Assembly (NCBI GenBank): GCA_016125275.1 | Contig: WGMB01000002.1 | Span: 317,231 to 381,230, forward strand | From: Acidobacteriota bacterium | GTDB taxonomy: Bacteria > Acidobacteriota > Terriglobia > Bryobacterales > UBA6623 | Reading direction: 5' to 3' | DNA length: 64,000 nucleotides | Shown: positions 35,901-43,840 of the stretch, piece by piece | Numbering within the stretch: position 1 is the stretch's first letter | How the letters are laid out: each line of letters starts with the position of its first letter | Position numbers and translations under genes: made by a program | The notes under the pieces: generated by a model | The model's database searches: none | What the model saw: the letters and a program-made list of their open reading frames with translations, nothing else | What the model was told of the DNA's origin: nothing

Positions 35901-38900
35901 CATTGACCTCGAAGAGCTGGAAGTGATCCCGGACGGCGGCGGCTTCATCGGCGGCAAGCTGCAAGCCGAGGCCCCCACGCTCAATCCCGAGGACGTCACG
36001 GGTTCGCTGGAGCTCGATCGCTTGGAGCTGTTCGTACGCGACCTGTCGTTGCAGCAGGCCGAGCCGATCCGTTTGTCTTTCTCCAAGGGGCTCCTCGAGA
36101 TCGCTTCGTTCCGCATCTCCGGCCCGGAGACCCAGATCGAGGCGTCCGGCAAGGCCGACCTGTTCGGCAGCGGGGCCCTCGATGTGGCCGTCAACGGTCA
36201 CGCCGACGCCGGCGTGGTGGGCTACTTGGTCGAGGATCTGCGCATGAGCGGCCCGGTCGTCGTCGATCTGCGGGCCGAGGGGACGATCAAGGAGCCCAAG
36301 CTGCAAGGCCGCTTCACGCTCACCGACGGCAACTTGGCTCTCGAGAGCCCTCGCTTTGACGCCGACCGCCTGCAGATCGCGCTCAACCTGGAAGGCGAGC
36401 GGCTGGAAATCGAGACGATGCAGGCGGCGCTCAACGGAGGAACCTTCAGCGCCAAGGGCGGCCTGAGCCTGGCCGACGGCATCCGCGACGTGGATGTGAG
36501 CGTCTCGGCCAACGAGATCTTCCTGGACTTCCCCGAGGGCCTGCGGACGCTTTCGACCGCCAATCTGCGCTTCCACGACGCGCCGGACAACCTGCTGCGC
36601 CTGGACGGCTCGGTAAAGGTGGAGGACGGCTCGTTCCGCGACCGCGTGGACATCGGCGCGGACATTTTGGAGCTGCTGGGCTCCGACGGTATGAGCTTTG
36701 CGCAGGAGCCGGACCCTTTGCTGGCGCGCATCCGCTACGGCGTCGAGATCGACACGGTCAACCCGATCCTGGTGGACAACAATCTCGCCCGCATGGAAGC
36801 CAACCTCGACCTGCGGCTGGTAGGCAGCTACTACCGCCCGTCGCTGCTGGGACGCGCCGTGCTGGAGGAAGGCGGCGAGGTCTATCTGGCAGAGAACAAC
36901 TACGTCATCGAGACCGGCGTCATCGACTTCACCAACGAGACCCGGATTCGCCCCTCCCTGAATCTGCGCGCGCGGACGCAGGTCGCCGGGCACGACATCA
37001 CCATGCTCGTGACCGGCTCGGCCGACGATCTCGAGACGCAGTTCACCTCCGACACAGGCCTGTCAGAGCCGGACATCATCTCGCTGCTGCTCACCGGGCG
37101 CACGCTCGAAGAGGCGCAGGAATCGGGGCTGAACATCGCCCGCGAGCAGGCCCTGTCATACCTGACGGGCAGCCTCGGCGGACGCCTCGGGCGCGCGGCC
37201 GAAGAGAGCCTGGGCCTGAGCCGCGTGCGGGTGGAGCCGAACCTGATCTCGTCGGAGGGAGACCCGAGCGCGCGCTTGACCATCGGGCAGGACATCACCC
37301 GGCGGCTGAATCTGATCTACTCGATGAACCTCACCAACTCGGGCGATCAGATCTTCGTCACGGAGTACGACGTGACGCGCCGCTTCAACCTGCGGGCGGT
37401 CAAGCAGAGCGATAACACCTACCGCTTCGACTTCAAGCACGACATCCGCTGGGGTCTGGAGAACGAGGAGGACCGCGGCCGCAAGTCGGGCCCGAAGATC
37501 GAGATCGCCGCACTCGACTTCCAAGGCGACCCGAAGCTGCCTGAAGAGGAGCTGCGCAAGGAAGTCGGACTGAAGGTCGGCGACCGCTACGACTTCTTCA
37601 AGACCCGCAAGAAAACCGACAAGCTGCAGGCGATGTACCAGGATCGCGATCGGCTGGAATCGCGCGTACGGCTGCGCCGCCAGCAGGATGACGCCAAGCA
37701 GACCGTCGACCTGCACTTCCAGATCGACGCCGGCCCGCGAATTGAGTTCGCCTTCTCGCCGGTGGAGCCTCCGGGCGGCGTGCGGAAGAAGGTTCGCCAA
37801 GCCTGGAGCTTGGGCGTGTTCGAGGCCCAGCGCATCGACGACGCCGTCGACGCCCTGCAGCGCTGGCTCTACGCCGACGGCTACCTCGAGCCCGAGATCG
37901 ACCATCAGGTGGAGATCCCCGAGGAGGATCGCCGCATCGTCCGCTTCATCGTCCGCCCCGGCGTCAAGTACACCGACGTGAAGCTCGTCTTCGAAGGCAA
38001 CAAGGGCTTGACCGACGAGCAGCTCGAGCTGGCCCTCGAACGCACCGATCTGCGCAAGTCCCTGCGCGCCGATCCGCGCGACGTGGCCGAGACGCTGACT
38101 CGCTACTACTACCAGGAAGGCTGGCTGACGGCCAAGGTCGAGCGGCCGGAGTTCGACCTGGAACCCGACACGGGCTTCGGACGCGTGGTCATCAAGGTCG
38201 ACGAGGGCAAGCAGTTCCAGATCGGGGAGCTCACCTTCAACGGGGCCTCCGCGGTGACCGAAGAGGAGCTGCGCTCCGCCGTCACGCCGGAAGAGGGCCG
38301 CGTCTATACACCGCAGTACTTGCAGGAAGCCATCGAGAACGTCGAGGCCGTCTACTGGGCGAAGGGCTACAACGACGTGCTGGTGAACTTCCGCCTGACG
38401 CGCCGGGTCGAGGACGCCCGGGTCGACATCGGATTCGAGCTGACCGAGAACCAGCAGGACGTGGTGAAGGAGATCGCCGTCGAGGGCAACGAGCAGGTCA
38501 GCGCCAAGCTCATCCGCAAACGCCTGACCACCAAGGAAGGCGACCTGCTCATCACCGAGAACAACGACAAGTCGCGCCGCAGGCTCTATGACACCGGGGC
38601 CTTCTCGCTGGTGGACTTGCAGGCCCAACCGCTCGACCAGTCCCTTTCGCCGCAGGGCCAGAACTCCCTGCGGCTGCTGGCGAAGGTCCGCGAGGTCTCG
38701 CCCTTCCGGGTGCGCTACGGCGGATTCTTTGACACGGACCGCGGCCCGGGCATCATCACGGACTTCGTCAACCGCAACACTCTCGGCTCGGCGCGGGTGC
38801 TGGGCTTCCGAGGCCGCTATGACAATGACTTCCGCGAGGCGCGCGGCTACTTCAGCCAGCCCTTGCTGATGAATTTTCCGGTCACCACCACCAGCGCCTT

Positions 38901-39708
38901 GTTCCGCAGCCGCGAGCTGCGCCAGACCTTCGTAACCGACCGGACCGGCATGTCGGTGCAGCAGGAGATCCAGATCAGCCGCAAGATGATCTTCCAGTAC
39001 GGCTACCGGTTCGAGCGGACGCACACGTTCGACCGCGATCCGGACGCCTTCATCCCGCTGGACATCTCCTTCAACCTGGCGCCGCTGACCTCGACCCTGA
39101 CCTTCGACAGCCGCGACAACATCCTGGACGCGACGCACGGCCAGTTCTTCTCCCACGGCTTCGAGTACGCCCCTTCGACGCTGGGCTCGGACGTGCGGTA
39201 CATCAAGTATTTTGGGCAGTACTTCCGCTACATGCCGTTCTTCCGGCCCAAGGAGACGCCCTTCGACCGCAAGCCCAAGCGTCCCCGGCTGATCTACGCC
39301 ACCGGCGTGCGGGTCGGTTTGGCGAACGGCCTCGGCGGGCAGGACATCGTGCCCAGCGAGCGCTTCTTCGCCGGCGGCGGCACCACCATCCGAGGCTTTC
39401 AACAGGACCGCGTGGGTCCGCAGGACTTCTTCGGCGACCCGACCGGCGGCGACTCGGTATTCATCCTCAACAACGAGGCGCGCTTCCCCCTGGTGAGCAT
39501 CTTCGAGGGCGTCGGCTTCGTGGACGTGGGCAACGTCTATGACAAGTGGTCGGACTTCGACCCCACCTCGCTGCGCAGCACGGCCGGCGTGGGCCTCCGC
39601 GTGCGGACGCCGTTCTTCCTGCTGCGGATGGACTACGGCATGAAGCTCGACCGCAAGGAAGGCGAGTCCTCGGGAGCGTTCTTCTTTTCGATCGGGCAAG
39701 CTTTCTGA
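32908..39708 (+). CDS. TamB-like protein fused to a five-POTRA Omp85 barrel (TamB-BamA/TamA fusion)
   Basis: 2266 residues in one uninterrupted frame. An N-terminal membrane anchor (residues ~3-20, VVVFVILALSAGML) begins an AsmA/TamB-type protein. The beta-rich body runs to about 1515 and includes the DUF490 end (ITMLVTGSADDLETQFTSDT; EPDIISLLLTGRTLEEA). From ~1530 there are five POTRA domains (about 1532-1610, 1611-1690, 1690-1770, 1770-1850, 1850-1930; e.g. YTDVKLVFEGNKGLTDEQLE). A 16-strand Omp85 barrel (~1930-2266) with the conserved loop-6 motif ERFFAGGGTTIRGFQQDR follows. Separate TamA and TamB proteins form the TAM export machine; here both are one chain spanning inner to outer membrane. 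ATG 32908 lacks a ribosome site. Confidence 0.93.
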   Translation: MAAIASVVVFVILALSAGMLHVPVVRQFVLQKGEQYLAENQKMDVQAERLDYNLFGLKSTLQNVTIRTTDPPDAPVFFHADKVFVDLNMSALLRGKLEVEEARIEGGRISWIIDEAGVSNMPKPPPAKEPAPESNPNAPLPLLVQLFEAAGPSIHYENRQSGDSVDLPQWTMSIHGDRLPQKHAVDFAIGRPGSVVYEGRSAPLEQLQAGLDLLAGELRVRRFQARSGEASVSVTGAIRDFADPVADLTAVVSGEIAPLIELANLDTPASGRLELSAKITDKLSAPHVDATISATNLAYQDLREMTLQAEAAWAAGDDRARIASFSLQAPFGQVAGDADLALSETAGESRTNLQLTRVDLGRLSRPFDLPMRPAARATGSVQASWPGLDFQAADAKGQLRLAATRSAPAKGVLPLSGSVNLTKTRDRLTAALTNVDTLGVRAGGNVVLRDLSGLDGALQIQIAELGDTVAAADLLLDSPPGESVAPTALAGPLSASIGLGGTMDAPRLAIQANSDSLKAGEIENVAFRFDGAYAPTEAVIDALELTWKQQSLSVAGRVGLEGDSPALDLHVNAPRIVLADALAAFERDEPVTGELSLTADVTGTVERPTGRVDAQATDLIAYNEPLGSMQLRGSLDQGVALIEELLLQKPDGGTLRASGSYGLEDGRYTVQAEGSGLTLEKLTLPSGESVRGRVDLSANGEGTVEAPQLTAKLGAHELFVGETEVGEVEANADVADGRAKLQVSAPRFKSVLEADSALAAPHQSSLRLAVDAFDLATLNIQGRDDKPVQGLIDGVITAQGPLDQPESFTVEADLNQLKASTGGVEVRNEGPLRASYRNRNIFVDHAELISGRSKLSLDGSLPLTASDGQGALTVAGAINLEAVPALLGLTLEEAFVLGILNINGTVGGSLESLRPQLDALLEDGVVFTPGTIKPVTNIQMHLTADQQRIELASLTADYGHGTVSANGGVPMALVVEKGLPVEVLAQKQPARFEAAIEGIDLEELEVIPDGGGFIGGKLQAEAPTLNPEDVTGSLELDRLELFVRDLSLQQAEPIRLSFSKGLLEIASFRISGPETQIEASGKADLFGSGALDVAVNGHADAGVVGYLVEDLRMSGPVVVDLRAEGTIKEPKLQGRFTLTDGNLALESPRFDADRLQIALNLEGERLEIETMQAALNGGTFSAKGGLSLADGIRDVDVSVSANEIFLDFPEGLRTLSTANLRFHDAPDNLLRLDGSVKVEDGSFRDRVDIGADILELLGSDGMSFAQEPDPLLARIRYGVEIDTVNPILVDNNLARMEANLDLRLVGSYYRPSLLGRAVLEEGGEVYLAENNYVIETGVIDFTNETRIRPSLNLRARTQVAGHDITMLVTGSADDLETQFTSDTGLSEPDIISLLLTGRTLEEAQESGLNIAREQALSYLTGSLGGRLGRAAEESLGLSRVRVEPNLISSEGDPSARLTIGQDITRRLNLIYSMNLTNSGDQIFVTEYDVTRRFNLRAVKQSDNTYRFDFKHDIRWGLENEEDRGRKSGPKIEIAALDFQGDPKLPEEELRKEVGLKVGDRYDFFKTRKKTDKLQAMYQDRDRLESRVRLRRQQDDAKQTVDLHFQIDAGPRIEFAFSPVEPPGGVRKKVRQAWSLGVFEAQRIDDAVDALQRWLYADGYLEPEIDHQVEIPEEDRRIVRFIVRPGVKYTDVKLVFEGNKGLTDEQLELALERTDLRKSLRADPRDVAETLTRYYYQEGWLTAKVERPEFDLEPDTGFGRVVIKVDEGKQFQIGELTFNGASAVTEEELRSAVTPEEGRVYTPQYLQEAIENVEAVYWAKGYNDVLVNFRLTRRVEDARVDIGFELTENQQDVVKEIAVEGNEQVSAKLIRKRLTTKEGDLLITENNDKSRRRLYDTGAFSLVDLQAQPLDQSLSPQGQNSLRLLAKVREVSPFRVRYGGFFDTDRGPGIITDFVNRNTLGSARVLGFRGRYDNDFREARGYFSQPLLMNFPVTTTSALFRSRELRQTFVTDRTGMSVQQEIQISRKMIFQYGYRFERTHTFDRDPDAFIPLDISFNLAPLTSTLTFDSRDNILDATHGQFFSHGFEYAPSTLGSDVRYIKYFGQYFRYMPFFRPKETPFDRKPKRPRLIYATGVRVGLANGLGGQDIVPSERFFAGGGTTIRGFQQDRVGPQDFFGDPTGGDSVFILNNEARFPLVSIFEGVGFVDVGNVYDKWSDFDPTSLRSTAGVGLRVRTPFFLLRMDYGMKLDRKEGESSGAFFFSIGQAF

Positions 39709-39766
39709 CCCCTGGCGGCCCGCCCGCCGCCGAGTCCACAATGGCTGCTAGCGCGGTCCCTGCTTC

Positions 39767-41209
39767 ATGGATTCGTCTTTGGTCCTGCCCGGCGTCATCG
39801 CCTATCTGCTGCTGAACCTCGCGCTCGGCTTCTGGGCGGGGCGGCAGGTGCGCGACGGCGCGGACTTCATCGTCGCCGGAAGGCGGCTGCCGCTCTGGCT
39901 CGCCACGGCCACTCTTTTCGCCACCTGGTTCGGCGGAGGCACCTGCGTGGGCGCCGCCGGCGCGGCCTACGAGAAGGGCGTGCTGGGAGTGATCGCCGAC
40001 CCTTTCGGCGCCGCCCTGTGTCTGCTGCTGGCCGGCTGGTTCTTTGTGCGGCCGCTGCGGCGCATGCGGCTGATGACCATCGGCGACTTCTTTCGCATCC
40101 GCTACGGCGCCGCGGCCGAACGCATCGCCGCCTTGTTGCAGGTTCCGCCCTTCATAGGCTGGGCGGCGGCCCAGATGGTCGCCTTCGGGACGGTTCTACA
40201 AGCCCTCACCGGCATCGACCAGACCACCGGCATCCTGCTCGGCGCCGCGACGGTGCTGGTCTACACCGTGGCCGGCGGAATGTGGGCCGTATCGCTCACG
40301 GACACCTTGCAGGCGGTCGTGCTCATCGCCGGCCTCGTCGTGCTGTTGCCGGTGGCGCTCGACGCCAACGGCGGCTGGACCGCGGTGAGCGCGGCGCTGC
40401 CGGAAGGGCGGCTGGATCTGCTGCCCGAGCCGTCGCTCTCGGGCTGGCTGTGGTACCTGCAGGCCTGGCTGGTGGTGGGCGTGGGGAGCATTCCCAGCCA
40501 AGACCTGTTGCAGCGCTCGCTGAGCTCACGGTCGGAGAGCGTGGCCGTCCGCAGCTCACACATCGCCGGCGGCATGTACCTGACGATCGGCCTCATTCCC
40601 GTGGCGCTCGGCCTGACGGCCTCGATCGCGCTGCCGGGGCTGGAAGACCCCGAGCTGGCGCTGCCGCTGCTGGGCAAGCAGTACTTGGGGCCGTTCGGGC
40701 TGGCGCTGTTCCTGGGCGCCCTGCTGTCGGCCATCCTGAGCTCGGCGGATTCGGCGCTGCTGGCCCCCGCGTCGGTGTTCAGTGAGAACGTGGTGCGCCC
40801 CCTATGGCCGGGCATGAGCGAGCGAGCGCTGCTGCAGGTGGCTCGCGCGTCGGTCGCGGCATTCACGCTGCTGGCCCTGCTGCTGGCGCTGGAGTTCCGC
40901 ACTGTCTACGAGATGATGCTGACCGCCATGGAAGCCGGCGTGGCGGGCATGATCGCGCCCTTCACGGCCGGACTCTACTGGAAGCGCGCCAACGGCTGGG
41001 GCGCCGTGGGGGCCATGACGGCGGGCACGGCGACCTGGGCCTTGATGACGTACTCGACCGACGCCGTGCCGGCCGACCTGGTCGGGTTGGCGGTCTCGAT
41101 CGTCGTGCTGATCGCCGTGTCCCTGGCGACCGGGCGGCGCGTCCCTCCGTTGCCCCTTCGGGACATCGAAGGCCGCCGGCTGTACCCGGCTGGGTCGCAG
41201 TCGCTCTGA
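39767..41209 (+). CDS. Sodium:solute symporter (SSS family)
   Basis: 480 residues, about 13 membrane helices. The family core is visible: FWAGRQVRDGADFIVAGRRL, ATLFATWFGGGTCVGAAG (unwound helix 1), TVAGGMWAVSLTDTLQAVVL and FLGALLSAILSSADSALLAP, with the sodium-site serines in the last stretch. It imports a small organic solute with Na+. The substrate cannot be told from sequence. ATG 39767; 58 bases after the TamB-Omp85 gene. Confidence 0.88.
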   Translation: MDSSLVLPGVIAYLLLNLALGFWAGRQVRDGADFIVAGRRLPLWLATATLFATWFGGGTCVGAAGAAYEKGVLGVIADPFGAALCLLLAGWFFVRPLRRMRLMTIGDFFRIRYGAAAERIAALLQVPPFIGWAAAQMVAFGTVLQALTGIDQTTGILLGAATVLVYTVAGGMWAVSLTDTLQAVVLIAGLVVLLPVALDANGGWTAVSAALPEGRLDLLPEPSLSGWLWYLQAWLVVGVGSIPSQDLLQRSLSSRSESVAVRSSHIAGGMYLTIGLIPVALGLTASIALPGLEDPELALPLLGKQYLGPFGLALFLGALLSAILSSADSALLAPASVFSENVVRPLWPGMSERALLQVARASVAAFTLLALLLALEFRTVYEMMLTAMEAGVAGMIAPFTAGLYWKRANGWGAVGAMTAGTATWALMTYSTDAVPADLVGLAVSIVVLIAVSLATGRRVPPLPLRDIEGRRLYPAGSQSL

Positions 41210-41243
41210 CGAAAACACGCGCGAGCCGCCGCCCCGATTGCGC

Positions 41244-41249
41244 GACAAT
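41244..41249 (+). promoter_or_regulatory. -10-like box GACAAT before the APH-type kinase
   Basis: GACAAT lies 7 bases before ATG 41257, the same layout as at the TerB gene. It suggests a leaderless start at 41257 rather than at ATG 41248, which would lie inside the box. Confidence 0.25.
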
Positions 41250-41256
41250 GCCGGGC

Positions 41257-42363
41257 ATGGACCTGATCGAGGATCGCCCCCTGCACGAGGCGATCTCCCG
41301 GCTGCTCGCCCAGTGGCTGCCCGGCGCCCGGATCGTCTCCGTCTCCGCGCTGACCGAGAGCCGTCCCGAGCGCGGCGACGGCGCGGCCAAGTTCCTGGGC
41401 TACGGCTCGTCACTGCGCGTCGAGGTCGAAACCGCCGAGGGCATGCACCGAAAGCTCGTCTTTCGGACCAGCCGCACCGACGACTTTGGCCACGACCGCC
41501 GCGCCGACCGCGCCGCCGACGCCCTGTTGGCGTTCGACACGTTTCCCCGGATCCCGGGCCATGTGGCCGCGCTCGATGTCGGCGCCATCGACGGCTCCGG
41601 CGAGTTGGTCTCCCTGCGGGGCGCGGGCGAGTTCTACACCGTCACTGACTACGTCGAGGGGACTCCCTACGCCGAGGACCTGTGGCGCATCGCCGAGCGC
41701 GGCGAGCTCGAAGCCGAGGACCTGCGGCGTTGCGACGCTCTGGCCGATTGGCTGGTCGGCCTCCACGCCGAGAAGCTCCCCGGCCGCGGCGTCTACCGCC
41801 GAGCCATCCGCGACCTGATCGGCCACGGGGAAGGGATCTTTGGGCTCGTGGACAACTTTCCCGACGACGTACCGGGCATTCCGCTCGAACGCCTGCGCGC
41901 TCTCGAACGGCGCTCGGCCGATTGGCGGTATCGGCTGCGCGGCCGGGAGCGCAGACTGTCGCGGACCCACGGCGACTTCCACCCCTTCAACATCCTCTTC
42001 GGGCCCCAGGGCGAGCTGCGCCTGCTCGACGCCAGCCGCGGCTGCGCCGGCGACCCGGCCGACGACGTCGCCTGCCTGGCGGTCAACTACGTGTTCTTCG
42101 CGCTCGAGCACGAGGGCTCCTGGGACGGCGCCTTCGCGCCGCTCTGGAGCCGCTTCTGGGAGCGCTATCTGAACGAGACCCGCGACGAGGAGCTGCTGGA
42201 GGCCGCCCCGCCCTTCCTGGCCTGGCGCATCCTGGTGCTGACCAACCCTCTGTGGTACCCCAACGCGAGCAAACGCACGCGGGAGGCCCTGTTGGGGCTG
42301 GCCGAGCGGGCGCTGGAGGCGGGCCGGCTCGAGCAGCGCTACGCCGAGGAGCTCTTCGATTGA
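41257..42363 (+). CDS. APH-family phosphotransferase (aminoglycoside/choline-kinase fold)
   Basis: 368 residues from ATG 41257. The catalytic loop RTHGDFHPFNILF (Brenner-type HGDxxxxN) and the following LLDASRG, where most members have IDFD/D-x-G, identify the APH fold. The N-terminal lobe has SLRVEVETAEGMHRKLVFRT. Members phosphorylate small molecules; the antibiotic role is not implied. Its stop overlaps the next start (TTGA), so it is probably coupled to the APS-kinase-like gene. ATG 41248 is an alternative start. Confidence 0.8.
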   Translation: MDLIEDRPLHEAISRLLAQWLPGARIVSVSALTESRPERGDGAAKFLGYGSSLRVEVETAEGMHRKLVFRTSRTDDFGHDRRADRAADALLAFDTFPRIPGHVAALDVGAIDGSGELVSLRGAGEFYTVTDYVEGTPYAEDLWRIAERGELEAEDLRRCDALADWLVGLHAEKLPGRGVYRRAIRDLIGHGEGIFGLVDNFPDDVPGIPLERLRALERRSADWRYRLRGRERRLSRTHGDFHPFNILFGPQGELRLLDASRGCAGDPADDVACLAVNYVFFALEHEGSWDGAFAPLWSRFWERYLNETRDEELLEAAPPFLAWRILVLTNPLWYPNASKRTREALLGLAERALEAGRLEQRYAEELFD

Positions 42364-42884
42364 GCCCAGGCGATGGAGGCGGCGGTGCGGTCGTCTGGTT
42401 CACCGGCCTGCCGTCCTCCGGCAAATCCACTCTGGCCCGCGCCGTACAGGCTCGCCTCCGCGAAATCAGCCGGCCGGCGTGTCTGCTCGATGGGGACGAA
42501 GTGCGCGACTGCCTGCGCCCGCCGCCGGGCTACGACGCCGCCGGGCGCGACGCCTTCTACGAGAGTCTGGCCCGGCTGGCGGCGCTGCTGGCGGGGCAAG
42601 GCCTCCTGGTGCTGGCCCCGGCCACGGCTCACCGCCGCGCCTACGTTGAGCGCGCGCGGCGGCTCGCCCCGGCCTTTCTGGAAGTCTTCGTGGACACTCC
42701 GCTGGAGGAGTGCGAGAGGCGCGACGCCAAGGGTTTGTACGCGCGGGCGCGGCGCGGCGAGATTCCGCATTTTCCGGGCGTGGGCGAACCCTTTGAAGCC
42801 CCCGAAGCGCCGGACTTCACCGTCACGCCCTCTTCCTTTGAGGACGCCCTCGACCGGCTGCCGGCCAAGTTGCGGTCCCTCTAG
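42360..42884 (+). CDS. Adenylylsulfate kinase-like P-loop protein (CysC-like)
   Basis: 174 residues. P-loop VVWFTGLPSSGKST at the N-terminus, the acceptor-site motif LLDGDEVRDCL, and the C-terminal signature CERRDAKGLYARARRGEIPH plus FPGVGEPFEAPEAPDF are the hallmarks of APS kinases. However, the substrate lid differs (LVLAPATAHRRAYVERAR in place of the usual SPFR motif), and no other sulfate-assimilation gene is near, so it may phosphorylate something else. TTG 42360 overlaps the preceding stop; no ATG is available. Confidence 0.78.
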   Translation: MSPGDGGGGAVVWFTGLPSSGKSTLARAVQARLREISRPACLLDGDEVRDCLRPPPGYDAAGRDAFYESLARLAALLAGQGLLVLAPATAHRRAYVERARRLAPAFLEVFVDTPLEECERRDAKGLYARARRGEIPHFPGVGEPFEAPEAPDFTVTPSSFEDALDRLPAKLRSL

Positions 42885-42887
42885 AAT
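42882..42887 (+). promoter_or_regulatory. -10-like box TAGAAT before the cyanophycinase-like gene
   Basis: TAGAAT, which includes the stop codon of the APS-kinase-like gene, is 6 bases before ATG 42894. It is a good -10 match, giving a leaderless start. Confidence 0.35.
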
Positions 42888-42893
42888 GGGGCC

Positions 42894-43724
42894 ATGCCGC
42901 TGCTGCTTCTGCTCCTGTCGTTCGCCCTCTCCGCCTCGGCTCAGGCGGTCGGCCCGGCCCACGGGTCGTTGGTGATCGTCGGCGGCGGCCTCCAGGACCC
43001 GTCGATCTGGAAGCGCTTCGTCGATCTCGCCGGCGGACCGGACGCGCCGATCGTCGTCATCCCCACCGCGGGCGGCGCCAAGGACTACGGCGCCGACTGG
43101 GAGGGCCTGGAGCAGCTCCGCGACGTCGGAATGCGCAATGTGACCCTGTTGCACACCTACGACCGCCGCGTCGCCGACACGGAGGCCTTCGTCGAACCGC
43201 TGCGGCGGGCCCGAGGCGTGTGGTTCCCCGGCGGCCGGCAGTGGCGGCTGGCCGACTCCTATCTCGACACCAAGGTCCACGACGAGCTCGAGAAGCTGCT
43301 GGCGCGCGGCGGCGTGATCGGCGGCTCCTCAGCGGGCGCCACCATCCAGGGCGACTATCTGGCGCGCGGCGACACCAAATCCAACACCATCCTGATGGGC
43401 GACCACGAACAAGGCTTCGCCTTCGTGCGCGGCGTCGCCATCGACCAGCATCTGTTGCGCCGCAATCGGCAGTTCGATCTGCTCGAGGTCATCCGCGCCA
43501 AGCCGGAGCTGCTGGGCGTGGGGATCGACGAAGACACCGCCATCGTGGTGCAAGGCGACGCCTTCGAGGTCATCGGGAACGGCTACGTGGCCATCTACGA
43601 CGCCAAGCGCAAGATCGACTCCGGCGGAGACTTCTACCTGCTGGCGCCGGGCGACCATTTCGACCTGGCCCACCGCCGGGCTTTGCGCGGCGGAAGGGCC
43701 CTCGAGCGCGTCGTCGACCGCTGA
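42894..43724 (+). CDS. Secreted cyanophycinase-like peptidase (family S51)
   Basis: 276 residues. Signal peptide (LLLLLLSFALSASAQA), then the S51 fold: GSLVIVGGGLQDPS, the oxyanion region GVWFPGGRQWRL, and the nucleophile elbow GGSSAGATIQGDYL (Ser). A DEDTAIVVQGD stretch follows. Family enzymes cleave cyanophycin or isoaspartyl/dipeptide bonds. Being exported, it may degrade external cyanophycin-like peptides. Precise specificity uncertain. Confidence 0.85.
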   Translation: MPLLLLLLSFALSASAQAVGPAHGSLVIVGGGLQDPSIWKRFVDLAGGPDAPIVVIPTAGGAKDYGADWEGLEQLRDVGMRNVTLLHTYDRRVADTEAFVEPLRRARGVWFPGGRQWRLADSYLDTKVHDELEKLLARGGVIGGSSAGATIQGDYLARGDTKSNTILMGDHEQGFAFVRGVAIDQHLLRRNRQFDLLEVIRAKPELLGVGIDEDTAIVVQGDAFEVIGNGYVAIYDAKRKIDSGGDFYLLAPGDHFDLAHRRALRGGRALERVVDR

Positions 43725-43840
43725 AACGCCGAGGCGGGACCGGCCTTCCGAAGGAAGGATTTTTTCGCCCCGCGCCGATGCGAGAACGCGCCCTTCGATC
43801 CGCTCACCGGCGGGCTCGGCTGAGCTACCCTAGATTAGCT

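Noticed and set aside
37156-39741. 861-codon open frame antisense to the Omp85 part of the fusion
   Set aside because: No recognisable domain, composition typical of a reverse-strand shadow, and it covers a gene with strong family motifs.
41257-42363. Calling the APH-fold gene an antibiotic-resistance gene
   Set aside because: The fold covers many small-molecule kinases, and nothing in the context points to an antibiotic.
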